From Acidobacteriota bacterium (GTDB lineage Bacteria; Acidobacteriota; Thermoanaerobaculia; Multivoradales; Multivoraceae): a DNA stretch of 64,000 nt. The notes below the pieces were generated by a model. That model was not told the origin of the DNA. It saw only the letters and a list, made by a program, of their open reading frames with translations, and searched no databases. The stretch lies in contig JAPPCR010000023.1 of assembly GCA_028875725.1 (NCBI GenBank), positions 124,001-188,000 on the forward strand, read 5' to 3'. A program made the position numbers and the translations under genes. Below, piece by piece: positions 33,228-42,836 of the stretch; positions within the stretch are counted from its first letter, which is position 1; each line of letters starts with the position of its first letter.

Positions 33228-36200
33228 ATGCTTCATAGAGTGTCCCGCCTGTTCCTGGTAGCGATGGCCATTGCCGTCTGCGGCCCGGCGACGTCGCAGG
33301 GGGCGACTGCCGCCGAGCCCGCTCCCGCCGTCGACTTCCAGCGCGACGTCCGGCCGATCCTCTCCGACAACTGCTTCGCCTGCCACGGTCCCGACGAGGC
33401 GACCCGCGAGGCGGATCTGAGGCTCGATACACGGGACGGGGCGTTCAGTCCGCGGCCTCCGGCGGGCCGCAGCAACCGGCCTCGCGGTCCGGCGGTCGTT
33501 GCCGGCGATGTCGACGCCAGCCTGCTGGTCGAGCGCATCACCCACGCGGACCCACTGCGGCGGATGCCGCCCGAGGTATCGCAGAAGTCACTCTCCGACG
33601 AGCAGATCGGGACCCTTACCCGCTGGATCGGGCAGGGCGCTGCCTGGGACGAGCACTGGTCGTTCGCCGCCATCGAACGGCCGGCGCCGCCCGCAGTCGA
33701 GGACGATGCCTGGGCCCGCGATCCGCTCGACCGCTTCGTCCTTGCACGTTTGGAAGCGGAGGAGCTCACACCCGCCGAAGAAGCTGACCGCCGCACCCTT
33801 GCCCGGCGCGCCGCCCTCGACCTGACCGGACTTCCGCCCGATCCGGGCACGCTCGCGACCTTCCTCGACGACTCGGAAGAAGGCGCCTACGAGCGCCTCG
33901 TCGACCGTCTCCTCAGCTCGCCCCACTGGGGCGAGCACCGCGCCCGCTACTGGCTGGATGCCGCCCGCTACGGCGACACCCACGGCATCCACATCGACAA
34001 CTACCGTGAGATGTACGCCTACCGCGACTGGGTGATCAGGGCGTTCAACCGGAACCAGCCGTTCGATGAGTTCACGGTCGATCAGATCGCCGGCGACCTG
34101 CTGCCGGATCCGACCCTCGACCAGTTGATCGCCACCGGCCTCCAGCGCAACAACATCACGACGAACGAGGGCGGCGCCGTCATCGAGGAGTACGAGGCGA
34201 TCTACGCCAAGGACCGCGCGGAGACGATCGGCAGCGTCTTCATGGGGATGACCGTCGGCTGCGCGACCTGCCACGACCACAAGTTCGACCCGATCAGCCA
34301 GCGCGAGTTCTACGCGCTGACCGCGTTCTTCCGGAACACGACCCAGTACGTGATGGACGGCAACATCTCCGACCCGCCGCCGACCCTGGTGGTGCCCCAC
34401 GAAGATGACCGCGATAGCTGGTACCGCCTGCGCGAGGAGGTCGGCGAGATCGAGGACGCGATGGCGGAACGCCCGGACGCGATGGAGGCGGCGTTCGAGG
34501 AGTGGCTCGGCACCGGCGCCCACCGGTCCATCGAAGCTCCGCTGGGGACGGCCTCCGAACTCCTCCGGCTCGACCTCGACGGCGAGGAGCCGGCCGCGAT
34601 TCTGAAGGGCGAACGGCAGCCGCTCCCTTCGTCGCAGGGGATCCGCATCGAACCCGGCCCGAACGGTCTGCCCGCCGTGCTCTTCGACGGAGAGTCCTGG
34701 GTCGAACTGCCGAACCTCGACGTCAACACGGACACGCCCTTCTCGCTGGCCTTCTGGGTCCGTATGCCGGAACCCGAGGGTACCTACACGATCGCCAGCC
34801 AGTACGACCCGAAGGACGGTAACCGCGGCTGGGCGATGACCCTGGCGGCGCGGGAGCTCTACTTCGGCCTGTACGGCGATCGAGCGGGACCCGGCCGGGG
34901 CGTCACCAGCATCCTGATCAACCCGAACAACACACAGCGGCTCACGCCCGGCGAGTGGACCCACATCGTCGCGACCTACGACGGCTCCGGCGAGCGCGGC
35001 GGCATGCACATCTACCGTGACGGCGGTCGCGTTCCCGAGCAGGGCAGCGAGTACTTCAGGAAGGTCGAGGGTCGCATCCGCACCGACCGGCCGTTCTACC
35101 TCGGCCGCGGCGACGTGAGGGGCGACGGCAAGCCGCGGACGCTGGCCGGCGGCGCCGTCGCCGACCTTCGCGTTTTCGACCGCGTCCTGTCCGTCGAGGA
35201 AGCGAAGGTCGTCTCCGAGTGGAACGCGCTCCGGACGGCTGCCGCCAAGGCGCCGGTGGCACTCGACGCCCCCGAACGCGAGGCGTTGCGGCGCTCCTAC
35301 CTCAAGACACACGACGAGGAGTGGCGCCGGCTCGCCTCCCGCCGGCTCGAGATCGAAGCGGAGTGGCGCGAACTCCGCCGCCGCGGCACCGTCACGCACG
35401 TGATGCAGGAGCTTCCTGGAAGCGAGGCGGCGGCCCACGTCCTGTACCGGGGAAACTACGACCAGCCGCGTGAGCGAGTGCTGGCGGGCACGCCGGCCGC
35501 GCTGCCGCCGATGCCGGAAGGCCTGCCCCGCAACCGGTTGGGCCTCGCCCAGTGGCTGGTGGACGAGACGAACCCGCTGACGGCGCGGGTCACCGTCAAC
35601 CGGTTCTGGCAGCAGGTCTTCGGCACCGGGCTCGTCACGACCAGCGAGGACTTCGGCGCCCAGGGCGACGTGCCGACGCACCCCGACCTCCTCGACTATC
35701 TGGCGACCGAGTTCCGGGAATCGGAGTGGGACGTCAAGGGCTTCTTCCGGCGCTTGGTGACCTCGTCGACCTACCGGCAGGCGGCCACGCTCACGCCAGA
35801 GAAGCTGGAGCAGGACCCGGACAACCGGCTGCTGTCGCGCGGCCCGCGTTTCCGCATGGACGCGGAGATGGTCCGCGACACGGCGCTCGCGGCCAGCGGC
35901 CTCCTGGTGCGCACGATCGGCGGCCCGAGCGTCAAGCCGTACCAGCCGGAAGGGCACTGGGAGCGGGTGGCGATGAACGCCAGCAACACGTCCCGTTACC
36001 AGCAGGACTCGGGGGACAAACTCTACCGGCGGAGCCTCTACACCTTCTGGAAGCGCGCCGCGCCGCCGCCGTCGATGACGATCTTCGACGCCGGCAACCG
36101 CGAGCACTCGATGGTGCGCCGCGAACGGACGAACACGCCGCTTCAGGCACTGGTCACGATGAACGACACGCAGTTCGTCGAGGCGTCGCGCTTCCTCGCC

Positions 36201-36479
36201 CAGCGGGCGATGCGCGAGGCCGGTGACGACTTCGACCGCCGGCTCGACTACCTCACGACCCGGCTGCTGGCCCGGGACTTCGACGACTCGGAGCGGACGG
36301 TGGCACGACGGACGTACGAGGGCCTGATCGACCTCTACAGCGCCGATAAAGCGGCGGCCAAGCAGCTCGTCGACGTTGGCGAATCGGCCCACGACGCCGG
36401 CCTGCCCATGGCCGAGTCCGCGGCCTGGACGATGATGGCGAGCCAGTTGATGAACCTGGACGAGTCCCTGAACAAGTAG
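33228..36479 (+). CDS. PSD1 protein: cytochrome c-like, DUF1549, LamG, DUF1553
   Basis: A 1083-residue secreted protein with the planctomycete PSD1 layout. After the signal peptide comes a cytochrome-like domain with the heme motif CFACHG near residue 50, then DUF1549 (DRFVLARLEAEELTPAEEADRR near 165 to ATCHDHKFDPISQREFYALTAFF near 355, with a second CxxCH), a LamG-like lectin domain (VLFDGESWVELPNLDVNTDTPFSLAFWVRM near 490) and DUF1553 (NPLTARVTVNRFWQQVFGTGLV near 785 to HSMVRRERTNTPLQALVTMND near 960). These proteins are paired with DUF1501 genes, as here 14 bp downstream, and are linked to polysaccharide breakdown. The ATG 33228 gives a clean signal peptide. Confidence 0.9.
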   Translation: MLHRVSRLFLVAMAIAVCGPATSQGATAAEPAPAVDFQRDVRPILSDNCFACHGPDEATREADLRLDTRDGAFSPRPPAGRSNRPRGPAVVAGDVDASLLVERITHADPLRRMPPEVSQKSLSDEQIGTLTRWIGQGAAWDEHWSFAAIERPAPPAVEDDAWARDPLDRFVLARLEAEELTPAEEADRRTLARRAALDLTGLPPDPGTLATFLDDSEEGAYERLVDRLLSSPHWGEHRARYWLDAARYGDTHGIHIDNYREMYAYRDWVIRAFNRNQPFDEFTVDQIAGDLLPDPTLDQLIATGLQRNNITTNEGGAVIEEYEAIYAKDRAETIGSVFMGMTVGCATCHDHKFDPISQREFYALTAFFRNTTQYVMDGNISDPPPTLVVPHEDDRDSWYRLREEVGEIEDAMAERPDAMEAAFEEWLGTGAHRSIEAPLGTASELLRLDLDGEEPAAILKGERQPLPSSQGIRIEPGPNGLPAVLFDGESWVELPNLDVNTDTPFSLAFWVRMPEPEGTYTIASQYDPKDGNRGWAMTLAARELYFGLYGDRAGPGRGVTSILINPNNTQRLTPGEWTHIVATYDGSGERGGMHIYRDGGRVPEQGSEYFRKVEGRIRTDRPFYLGRGDVRGDGKPRTLAGGAVADLRVFDRVLSVEEAKVVSEWNALRTAAAKAPVALDAPEREALRRSYLKTHDEEWRRLASRRLEIEAEWRELRRRGTVTHVMQELPGSEAAAHVLYRGNYDQPRERVLAGTPAALPPMPEGLPRNRLGLAQWLVDETNPLTARVTVNRFWQQVFGTGLVTTSEDFGAQGDVPTHPDLLDYLATEFRESEWDVKGFFRRLVTSSTYRQAATLTPEKLEQDPDNRLLSRGPRFRMDAEMVRDTALAASGLLVRTIGGPSVKPYQPEGHWERVAMNASNTSRYQQDSGDKLYRRSLYTFWKRAAPPPSMTIFDAGNREHSMVRRERTNTPLQALVTMNDTQFVEASRFLAQRAMREAGDDFDRRLDYLTTRLLARDFDDSERTVARRTYEGLIDLYSADKAAAKQLVDVGESAHDAGLPMAESAAWTMMASQLMNLDESLNK

Positions 36480-36493
36480 CCGGAGGACCTGGA

Positions 36494-37960
36494 ATGGACC
36501 CATTCAAGGAAACCGTTCGAGCCGAGACGAGACGCCAGTTCTTCGGCACCGCCGCACGCGGCATCGGCGGCCTGGCGCTCGCCAGCCTGTTCGCCGAGGA
36601 CGCCTTCGCTCTTCCCGCGGCCAGGGACCGCTTCGGCGGCCTGCCGGATCTGCCGCACTTCGCGCCGAAGGCGAAGCAGTGCATCTATCTCCACATGATG
36701 GGCGCGCCGCCGCAGATGGACCTGCTCGACTACAAGCCGAAGATGAAGGAGTACTTCGACCAGGACCTGCCCGGCTCGATCCGGCAGGGGCAGCGGCTGA
36801 CGACGATGACCTCCGGGCAGTCCCGCTTCCCGATCGCCCCGTCCGTCTTCGAGTTCTCACAGCACGGCGGGAACGGCGCCTGGTTCTCCGAGCTGCTGCC
36901 CCATACCGCGAGCATGGCGGACGACATCGCGATCATCCGCTCGATGCACACCGACGCGATCAACCACGAGCCAGGCATCACCTTCATCCAGACCGGACAG
37001 CAGATTCCGGGCCGGCCATGCATCGGATCCTGGTTCGCCTACGGCCTCGGCAGCATGAACGAGGATCTCCCGACCTTCGTCGTGATGAACGCGGAGCGCA
37101 GCCACCCGTCGGCTGGCCTGCAGGCGATCTCGGCGAAGCTCTGGAGCGCCGGTTTCTTGTCACCCGAGTACGCCGGCGTCGGCCTCCAGACGGGAGACGA
37201 ACCGGTGCTCTATCTCAAGGATCCGCAGGGAGTCTCGCCGGATGTCCGGCGACGGGTGCTCGACGGCATGAGTGAACTGAACCGGCTGCGCCATCAGCAG
37301 GTCGGCGATCCGGAAACCCTGGCCCGCATCGAGCAGTACGAAATGGCGTTTCGCATGCAGTCCTCGGTGCCCGAGATGGCCGATCTGGCGAGCGAGCCCG
37401 AGAGCACCTGGGAACGCTGGGGCGAGGAAGCCCGGGAACCCGGCAAGTTCCAGAACGCGGCCCTGATGGCCCGGCGGCTGGTCGAGCGCGGCGTGCGGTT
37501 CGTGCAGATCTACCACCGCGGCTGGGACGTCCACTCCCTCCTGCCCACGGTGCTGCCGGCCCAGGCCCGCGACGTCGACCGGGCGGCCTGGGCGCTGATC
37601 CAGGACCTGAAGGAGCGCGGCCTCTTCGACGAGACCCTGGTCATCTGGGGCGGCGAGTTCGGACGCACGATCTACTCCCAGGGGGCCCTCACCGCTGAGA
37701 ACTACGGCCGCGACCACCATCCGCGCTGCTTCAGCATCTGGATGGCCGGCGGCGGGGTCAGGGGCGGCGTCGTCCACGGCGAGACGGACGACTTCTCGTA
37801 CAACATCGTCAAGGACCCGGTGCACATCCACGACTTCCAGGCCACGGTGCTGCACCTGTTCGGCATCGACCACGAACGGTTCACGTACCGGCACCAGGGC
37901 CTCGACGCCCGGTTGACCGGCGTCGAGAAGGCGCGGGTAGTCAAGGAAGTCCTCGCCTAG
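36494..37960 (+). CDS. DUF1501 protein (sulfatase/phosphatase-like fold)
   Basis: A 488-residue protein with a twin-arginine-type signal (TRRQFFGTAARGIGGLALAS). The DUF1501 hallmarks are ECIYLHMMGAPPQMDLLDYKP-like near residue 60, MHTDAINHEPG near 155, VQIYHRGWDVHS near 335 and VIWGGEFGRTIYSQG near 385, then RDHHPRCFSIWMAGGGVRGG. The fold belongs to the alkaline phosphatase superfamily. It follows PSD1 by 14 bp with RBS GGAGGACC. Such pairs are thought to act outside the cytoplasm on polysaccharides or sulfated substrates. Confidence 0.9.
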   Translation: MDPFKETVRAETRRQFFGTAARGIGGLALASLFAEDAFALPAARDRFGGLPDLPHFAPKAKQCIYLHMMGAPPQMDLLDYKPKMKEYFDQDLPGSIRQGQRLTTMTSGQSRFPIAPSVFEFSQHGGNGAWFSELLPHTASMADDIAIIRSMHTDAINHEPGITFIQTGQQIPGRPCIGSWFAYGLGSMNEDLPTFVVMNAERSHPSAGLQAISAKLWSAGFLSPEYAGVGLQTGDEPVLYLKDPQGVSPDVRRRVLDGMSELNRLRHQQVGDPETLARIEQYEMAFRMQSSVPEMADLASEPESTWERWGEEAREPGKFQNAALMARRLVERGVRFVQIYHRGWDVHSLLPTVLPAQARDVDRAAWALIQDLKERGLFDETLVIWGGEFGRTIYSQGALTAENYGRDHHPRCFSIWMAGGGVRGGVVHGETDDFSYNIVKDPVHIHDFQATVLHLFGIDHERFTYRHQGLDARLTGVEKARVVKEVLA

Positions 37961-37978
37961 GCGCGGCAGAAGTCAGAA

Positions 37979-38050
37979 GCCGGCGGGGACGCCGGCTGCC
38001 GCCGCAGGCGGCCAGGGAGTCGCGCCGGCCGCAAGGCCGGCTCCGCTAGC
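37979..38050 (+). repeat. REP-like repeat with two palindromes
   Basis: GCCGGCGGGGACGCCGGC is followed by GCCGCCGCAGGCGGC and CGCCGGCCGCAAGGCCGGC. It lies between convergent genes and could stop transcription both ways. Confidence 0.65.
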
Positions 38051-38058
38051 GAGCCCTC

Positions 38059-39345
38059 CTAGGAACCGCCGGCGTAGCGCCGGCTGATCGCCGCCTGCCG
38101 CGCCGCCACGATCCGCGCGCGTTCCGCGGGATCAACCCTCACGGTTTCGGCGGGAAGGTACTGGTCGAGTTCGTCCAGCTTGACGACGCGGGCGTTGATG
38201 CCGGTCGGGTACGCGCTGCAGTACGTCCACCGGGCACAGAGCGAACCCTCGGCCCAGCCGGCGGTGTCCAGCCAGTTCTGCACGCCGGGGTCCCGGCGGC
38301 TGATGACGTAGCGCACGCGGCCGTCGGCGTCCGCGTGCGCGGTGCGGTGATTCAGGCTCGACTGGTGGCTGGCGTAGTCGAGCGACTCCATCCAAGGATT
38401 GGCGAGCTGGATATTGGTGTACCTGCAGTCGGCGACCGGCACGTCCACCAGCAGGGCTTCATCTTCCTCCAGCCGGAAGTAACCCCGGGCGCCCGCCTGG
38501 AAGGCGTCGGCCATCGCCAGATTCGGGTCGGACTCGGCGGGTTCTTCCACCGTGTTGGGCCGCAGCCTGAGCTGAAACGTGATCCGATGCGCGAGCGTCA
38601 GGAGCTCTCGCAGGGAACGGGTCTGCGTCACGGCGTCATCGAGAGCCCGTGCCACCGATTCCGGCGTCGGGCGGGGCGCGCCAGTTCCCAGCGTGGTCAG
38701 ATTGAGAATCTCCCACAGACCTTCGTCGGTCTTCTCCCAGTCGGAAACCAGGCGCCGTACGACGACGATGTGCGCATCCGGTTCCAGCTTCAGCCAGTCG
38801 CCTTCGGCCCGTACGGCGCTAAGCGTCAGGACGAAGTCGCCCTTCTCGTCGACGTCGAGATCGTCCGAGGCGATGCTCGAAACGGTGCGGATCTGCCTCG
38901 CCGGCGTATGGCCGAGCATGCCGCTGTAGACATTGATCGTGACGAGGTCGAAGCTGGTCGTGTTGCCACGCAACCGGTAGACGTGATCGCCCCGCACGGC
39001 AAACACGAGATAGGGATTGTCCGGATTGTCCCAACCGACGCGGGCGACGCCGTTGGGGAAGCGCGAGAACTGCGGGTAGTCCGGGTCCCGCAGGTCGGTG
39101 TACTCGGCCAGGAAGGTCGAGAGATAGCGGGCGATGTGGCGGTACCCCGCGGCCGCGGTCTGCTCGTCCCGATTGAACGGCGCGCTCTCGATGGCACGGC
39201 CGAGGTCCGCGACCTCCTCGGCGAACCGGCTCCAGGCCGCGTTCACCTCCTCCTGCTCCTCCGTTTGGGGATTGAAGAAGAACGCGAAGTACAGCGCCAG
39301 CACGATGACGGCGAGGGCCACCAGGGAGTAGAGAAGGATCTTCAT
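38059..39345 (-). CDS. DUF1214-domain protein, membrane-anchored
   Basis: A 428-residue protein with one N-terminal helix (residues 3-24). The C-terminal half matches DUF1214: YTNIQLANPWMESLDYASHQSSLN near residue 325, RTAHADADGRVRYVISRRDPGVQNWLDT near 350. The region with DEALLVDVPVADCRY fits the strand before it. DUF1214 proteins often follow DUF1254 and their activity is unproven. The N-terminal 200 residues are not recognised. It is divergent from a sulfotransferase gene. Confidence 0.75.
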   Translation of the reverse strand: MKILLYSLVALAVIVLALYFAFFFNPQTEEQEEVNAAWSRFAEEVADLGRAIESAPFNRDEQTAAAGYRHIARYLSTFLAEYTDLRDPDYPQFSRFPNGVARVGWDNPDNPYLVFAVRGDHVYRLRGNTTSFDLVTINVYSGMLGHTPARQIRTVSSIASDDLDVDEKGDFVLTLSAVRAEGDWLKLEPDAHIVVVRRLVSDWEKTDEGLWEILNLTTLGTGAPRPTPESVARALDDAVTQTRSLRELLTLAHRITFQLRLRPNTVEEPAESDPNLAMADAFQAGARGYFRLEEDEALLVDVPVADCRYTNIQLANPWMESLDYASHQSSLNHRTAHADADGRVRYVISRRDPGVQNWLDTAGWAEGSLCARWTYCSAYPTGINARVVKLDELDQYLPAETVRVDPAERARIVAARQAAISRRYAGGS

Positions 39346-39414
39346 GGCTGGTTCTCACGGTTGAGGCACATGCGGCCCATGTTGCTGGAAGGACCAGTCG
39401 GGTGCAATTGAGGA

Positions 39415-39463
39415 ACTGGGTGCGCCGGCGTCCCCGCCGGCATCCGGTGCTAAGCACCGGCTC
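39415..39463 (-). repeat. REP-like palindromic repeat
   Basis: ACTGGGTGCGCCGGCG then CCCCGCCGGCATCCGG, followed by GGTGCTAAGCACC; 15 bp before the sulfotransferase start. Confidence 0.7.
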
Positions 39464-39477
39464 TGCCCACCGCTACC

Positions 39478-40635
39478 ATGACAACCGTGGACGCCCCCAG
39501 GACCGCCGGGCAGCACCCGTTCACGATGGCGCCGCTCGGAGTGTGGCTGCGGCTGATCGCGGAGAACGGCGGCGTGCCGCCGCGATACTGGGGCAAGCTG
39601 GCGAAGGTGCTCGCGATCAGCGCTCTGATGACCCCGCTACGGGTCGCCGAGCGTCTCCGCTACGGCCCGTCGAGGATGGCGCGCGTCGCCATCGACGAGG
39701 CGCCTTTGTACATCCACGGTTTCGGCCGCTCGGGCACGACGCATCTCCACAACCTGCTCGCCCAGGACCCGGGTTTCGGCCTCGTGTCGACGTTCCAGGC
39801 CATCGCGGCGCCGATGTTCCTGACCGCGCGCGGCCGGCTGGAGCGCCTCGTCGCCAATGGGATGCCCGCGACACGCCCCATGGACAACATGGCGGTGTCG
39901 GTCGAGCTGCCCCAGGAGGAGGAGATCGCCCTCGCCAACACGTCGCACCTGTCGTTCGTACACCACCTCTCCTTCCCCAACCGGGCGAGGGAGTACCAGG
40001 AGAAGTTCGCCACGATGCGGCTGACCAGCTCAGAGATGGCCCGCTGGGAACGCGCCTACCTGGACGTGCTGCGCAAGGCCACGCTGGCCTCCGGCGGCCG
40101 CCGGCTCGTGCTGAAGAGCCCAACAAACCTCGGCCGCACCGCGGCACTCCTGCGCCTGTTCCCCGACGCGAAGTTCATCCACATCGTGCGCAACCCGTAC
40201 GTCGTCTACCGGTCGATGACGAACCTGTACCGGCACGTGCTGCCCGTCTGCCAACTGGACGATGCGGATCCCGAAGACGTCGTCGCCAGCATGCTCGACT
40301 CCTACGCCGCGATGATGAGGCGGTACATGAGGGACCGCGGATCGATCCCGAAAGGACACCTGGCCGAAGTGCGCTTCGAGGATCTCGAACGAGCCCCCAT
40401 GGCCGAGCTCGAGCGGCTCTACGACGAACTTGCGCTGCCGGGCTGGGAGCAGGCCAGGCAGCCGATGGCGGACTATCTGGGAACCCTGTCGGGTTACCGC
40501 AAGAACGCCTATCGGATCGACGCGGAGACGGTCGACATCGTCGACCGGAACTGGGGATTCGCCGTCAAGGCCTGGGATTACCGGCCACCGAAGCAACGAT
40601 CGACGAAGACAAAGCAAGAGGACACCAACCCATGA
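39478..40635 (+). CDS. Sulfotransferase family protein
   Basis: A 385-residue P-loop sulfotransferase. The 5-prime phosphosulfate loop is IHGFGRSGTTHLHNLLAQ near residue 80, and the 3-prime phosphate-binding block is FIHIVRNPYVVYRSMTNLY near 235. A central LKSPTNLGRTAALLRLFPDAK (split here as two parts, LKSPTNLGRT and LLRLFPDAK) links them. These enzymes move sulfate from PAPS to an acceptor; the acceptor may be a carbohydrate, lipid or protein and cannot be named. It overlaps a tiny zinc-ribbon gene by 4 bp (ATGA). It begins close after a REP-like repeat. Confidence 0.85.
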   Translation: MTTVDAPRTAGQHPFTMAPLGVWLRLIAENGGVPPRYWGKLAKVLAISALMTPLRVAERLRYGPSRMARVAIDEAPLYIHGFGRSGTTHLHNLLAQDPGFGLVSTFQAIAAPMFLTARGRLERLVANGMPATRPMDNMAVSVELPQEEEIALANTSHLSFVHHLSFPNRAREYQEKFATMRLTSSEMARWERAYLDVLRKATLASGGRRLVLKSPTNLGRTAALLRLFPDAKFIHIVRNPYVVYRSMTNLYRHVLPVCQLDDADPEDVVASMLDSYAAMMRRYMRDRGSIPKGHLAEVRFEDLERAPMAELERLYDELALPGWEQARQPMADYLGTLSGYRKNAYRIDAETVDIVDRNWGFAVKAWDYRPPKQRSTKTKQEDTNP

Positions 40636-40808
40636 TTCAGGCTGAAGAACGCAGCGACATCACGCCGCTCTGCCCGCACTGCGAGCATCCCGTGAGCATC
40701 TACTTTCGGGAGATCTCGGGATTCCTGGGCAAGCGCTACGTCTACTTCTGCGCGCTGTGCAAGAAGGTGCTCGGCGTGTCGCACCGCAAGGGCTTCTTCA
40801 TGGGTTAG
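40632..40808 (+). CDS. Small zinc-ribbon protein coupled to the sulfotransferase
   Basis: A 58-residue protein, MIQAEERSDITPLCPHCEHP and on, with two CxxC knuckles: CPHC near residue 14 and CALC near 40. This is the spacing of a zinc ribbon. Its ATG overlaps the sulfotransferase stop (ATGA), so the two are probably translated together. No domain outside the ribbon can be named, and no function is known. Confidence 0.8.
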   Translation: MIQAEERSDITPLCPHCEHPVSIYFREISGFLGKRYVYFCALCKKVLGVSHRKGFFMG

Positions 40809-40860
40809 CACCGCAGAGTCGTGTCCAGTAGGTTGAATCCGTGACGATGCTGGTGTCGAC

Positions 40861-41472
40861 CTACCCTGGTCGGGGCAACGTGCAATGTTCCCGTTCATGC
40901 AGACGGCCCAGGTAGGACTGCAGGTTCCCGAATCCTCCCAGTAGGCCGTCGTCGGCGCCCCAGCTCACGGTGTAGCCGACGATGATGTCGGTGACGGTGA
41001 AGCGGTCTTCCACAAGGTAGTGCGACTCCCCGAGTACCGCATCCAGTACTGCCGCGCTGCGCCGGAACAGTGCGTTGTTCTGCTCGATGATGGCGGGAAC
41101 CTGACGTTCCTTCGGCATCAGAACGTCGACGCTGTTGATCTCGGAACTCCACAGCCACGGTTCCATCTCGGTCAAGGCGAAAGAGACCCATTGATCGTGG
41201 AGCGCGCGCGACCACGAGCCCGGCTTCGCTATCAGGCCACGCTCGGGTGACAGGTCTGCGATGGCGGTCGCGATGGCAGCGGATTCGAACAGGGGACGCC
41301 CGTCGATGATCGCGACCGGCAGTTTCCCCAACGGGTGGACGGCGCGCAACTCGGCGAGGCCGGCCTGGCCGCCGATGCCTACCGACTCGTAGGCCAGGCC
41401 GGCCTCGAGGAGGGTCCACCGGCAGCGCGCGGACCGCGTGGGTGCATGTTCGTAGAGCGTGATCTGTGGCAT
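40861..41472 (-). CDS. Glutathione S-transferase family protein
   Basis: A 203-residue protein. The N-terminal thioredoxin-like domain starts PQITLYEHAPTRSARCRWTL and continues HPLGKLPVAIIDGRPLFESAAIATAIAD, with the cis-proline and ES pair used for glutathione binding. The helical C-terminal domain (about residues 85-200) has LVEDRFTVTDIIVGYTV, the usual N-capping box. The substrate is unknown. ATG 41472 fits the family N-terminus; the longer frame is not supported. Confidence 0.87.
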   Translation of the reverse strand: MPQITLYEHAPTRSARCRWTLLEAGLAYESVGIGGQAGLAELRAVHPLGKLPVAIIDGRPLFESAAIATAIADLSPERGLIAKPGSWSRALHDQWVSFALTEMEPWLWSSEINSVDVLMPKERQVPAIIEQNNALFRRSAAVLDAVLGESHYLVEDRFTVTDIIVGYTVSWGADDGLLGGFGNLQSYLGRLHEREHCTLPRPG

Positions 41473-41582
41473 CGCGGGTGCTCGCACCGGGCGGATCGCC
41501 TTGGGGGGCGCGCACTTTAGCGGACGCGCAGTCTCAACACGCAAGGCCCGGACGGACATGGCCGACGGACGTTCCCTGCGGC

Positions 41583-42836
41583 TCAGTCGATACGGAGGCG
41601 GTCGAACTCGTCCCAAGCGGACATGTCGGACAGGACGACCTGATCGCCCGGAACCAGACCCTCGACGATCTCGATCGTGTTCGCCGAGATTCTGCCCAGG
41701 AGCACACGGGTTCGGGTAGCGCCGTTCCCTTCGCCGTCCAGACGGAAGAGACTGACTTCGCTCTCTTCCTGACCGACGACCGGGCGGCCGACGAAGACCA
41801 CATCCTCGAGCCGCTCCAACTCGATCGTGCCGGCGACGGTCAGGTCCGGTCGGGCCCCGCGCGGCAGGTCGCCTTCCAACCCGACATCGACGGTCACCGT
41901 CCCCTCTTCGACCGCTGGATCGATCCGTGCGACCCGGCCGGCGACGATGCCGTTTCGCGTGTCGACCGACGCCACCTGTCCGATCTGGACGTCCTTCGCC
42001 TGCGTCTCGGCGATCCGCAGTTCAGCCTTCAGCGCCGCCGGGTCGCCGACCCGGGCCAGACTCGTGCCCGCGGTGACGCGTTGCCCCTCCTCGACCGGCA
42101 CCTGTTGGAGGACGCCGCGTATTCCCGCGCGGACCCGCAGGGCCGCGACCTGATCGAGACGGAGTTGCCAGAGAGCGCGTAGACGATCCACCTCCGCCCG
42201 CTCGACGGCGAGCTTGGCCGCCTTCGTCGTTTCCGCGATGCCGAGACGCTCCTCCTCCAGCGCGAAACGCGTCTCGTGTTCCCGCTTCGACGCCTGCGCC
42301 CGCTGGAGTTCGATGGCCGAGGCCAGACCGTCCTTCGCCAGCTCGGCGTCGGCGTCCGCCTCGAGCCGCGCAACGACGAGAGCCGCCTCCACGCTCGCAA
42401 GCCCAGCCTTCTGCATCAGCAGTTCGCTCTCTAGTTCGACCTTCCGATTCTCGTAGCGGGCCTCGGCGGCGCGAAGGTTGAGCTCCGCTTCCCTGGCTTG
42501 GTGCTCGAGTTCCGGGTTGCTCAGTTCGACGATCAGCGAGTCCGGCGTCACCCTGGCACCCGGGTCGCTCACGATCCTCTCGACGGTGCCCTCCGTCGTC
42601 GCCGGAATCCAGCGGATGTTCTCCGGCACCAGCGTTCCCCGGCCCCGCACTTCACGGACCATCGGACCCCCCCGCACCGTGTCGATGTAGAGCGCGTCCC
42701 GGTCGACTCGCGGCGCCGACGGCTGTGCCTGCTGCAAGCCGAGCGTGACCAGCACGAGCAGGACGCTCCCGAGGGAGAAGTACGTCACCCGGCGGACCTT
42801 CTTCTTCCGCGCCAGGTCAGGTCTCGCGACGTCCAT
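41583..42836 (-). CDS. HlyD/MacA-type periplasmic adaptor
   Basis: A 417-residue membrane-fusion protein. One N-terminal helix (residues 17-34) anchors it. A lipoyl-like half (GTVERIVSDPGARVTPDSLIVEL near 82), a long helical hairpin (about 105-225, rich in alanine and glutamate), the second lipoyl half (RAGIRGVLQQVPVEEGQRVTAG near 228) and beta-barrel (ETQAKDVQIGQVASVDTRNG near 275) follow. It works with the ABC protein whose stop overlaps its start by 4 bp, and with the orphan permeases across the divergent promoter, as a MacAB-like export system. Confidence 0.88.
   Translation of the reverse strand: MDVARPDLARKKKVRRVTYFSLGSVLLVLVTLGLQQAQPSAPRVDRDALYIDTVRGGPMVREVRGRGTLVPENIRWIPATTEGTVERIVSDPGARVTPDSLIVELSNPELEHQAREAELNLRAAEARYENRKVELESELLMQKAGLASVEAALVVARLEADADAELAKDGLASAIELQRAQASKREHETRFALEEERLGIAETTKAAKLAVERAEVDRLRALWQLRLDQVAALRVRAGIRGVLQQVPVEEGQRVTAGTSLARVGDPAALKAELRIAETQAKDVQIGQVASVDTRNGIVAGRVARIDPAVEEGTVTVDVGLEGDLPRGARPDLTVAGTIELERLEDVVFVGRPVVGQEESEVSLFRLDGEGNGATRTRVLLGRISANTIEIVEGLVPGDQVVLSDMSAWDEFDRLRID

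Noticed and set aside
33588..36503. Minus-strand frame of 971 codons antisense to PSD1
   Set aside because: It mirrors the PSD1 codons and shows no domain; typical of GC-rich codon bias.
39402..40808. Single long plus-strand frame covering the sulfotransferase and the small zinc-ribbon gene
   Set aside because: It is out of phase with the sulfotransferase; only its last 58 codons, with two CxxC motifs, look coding.
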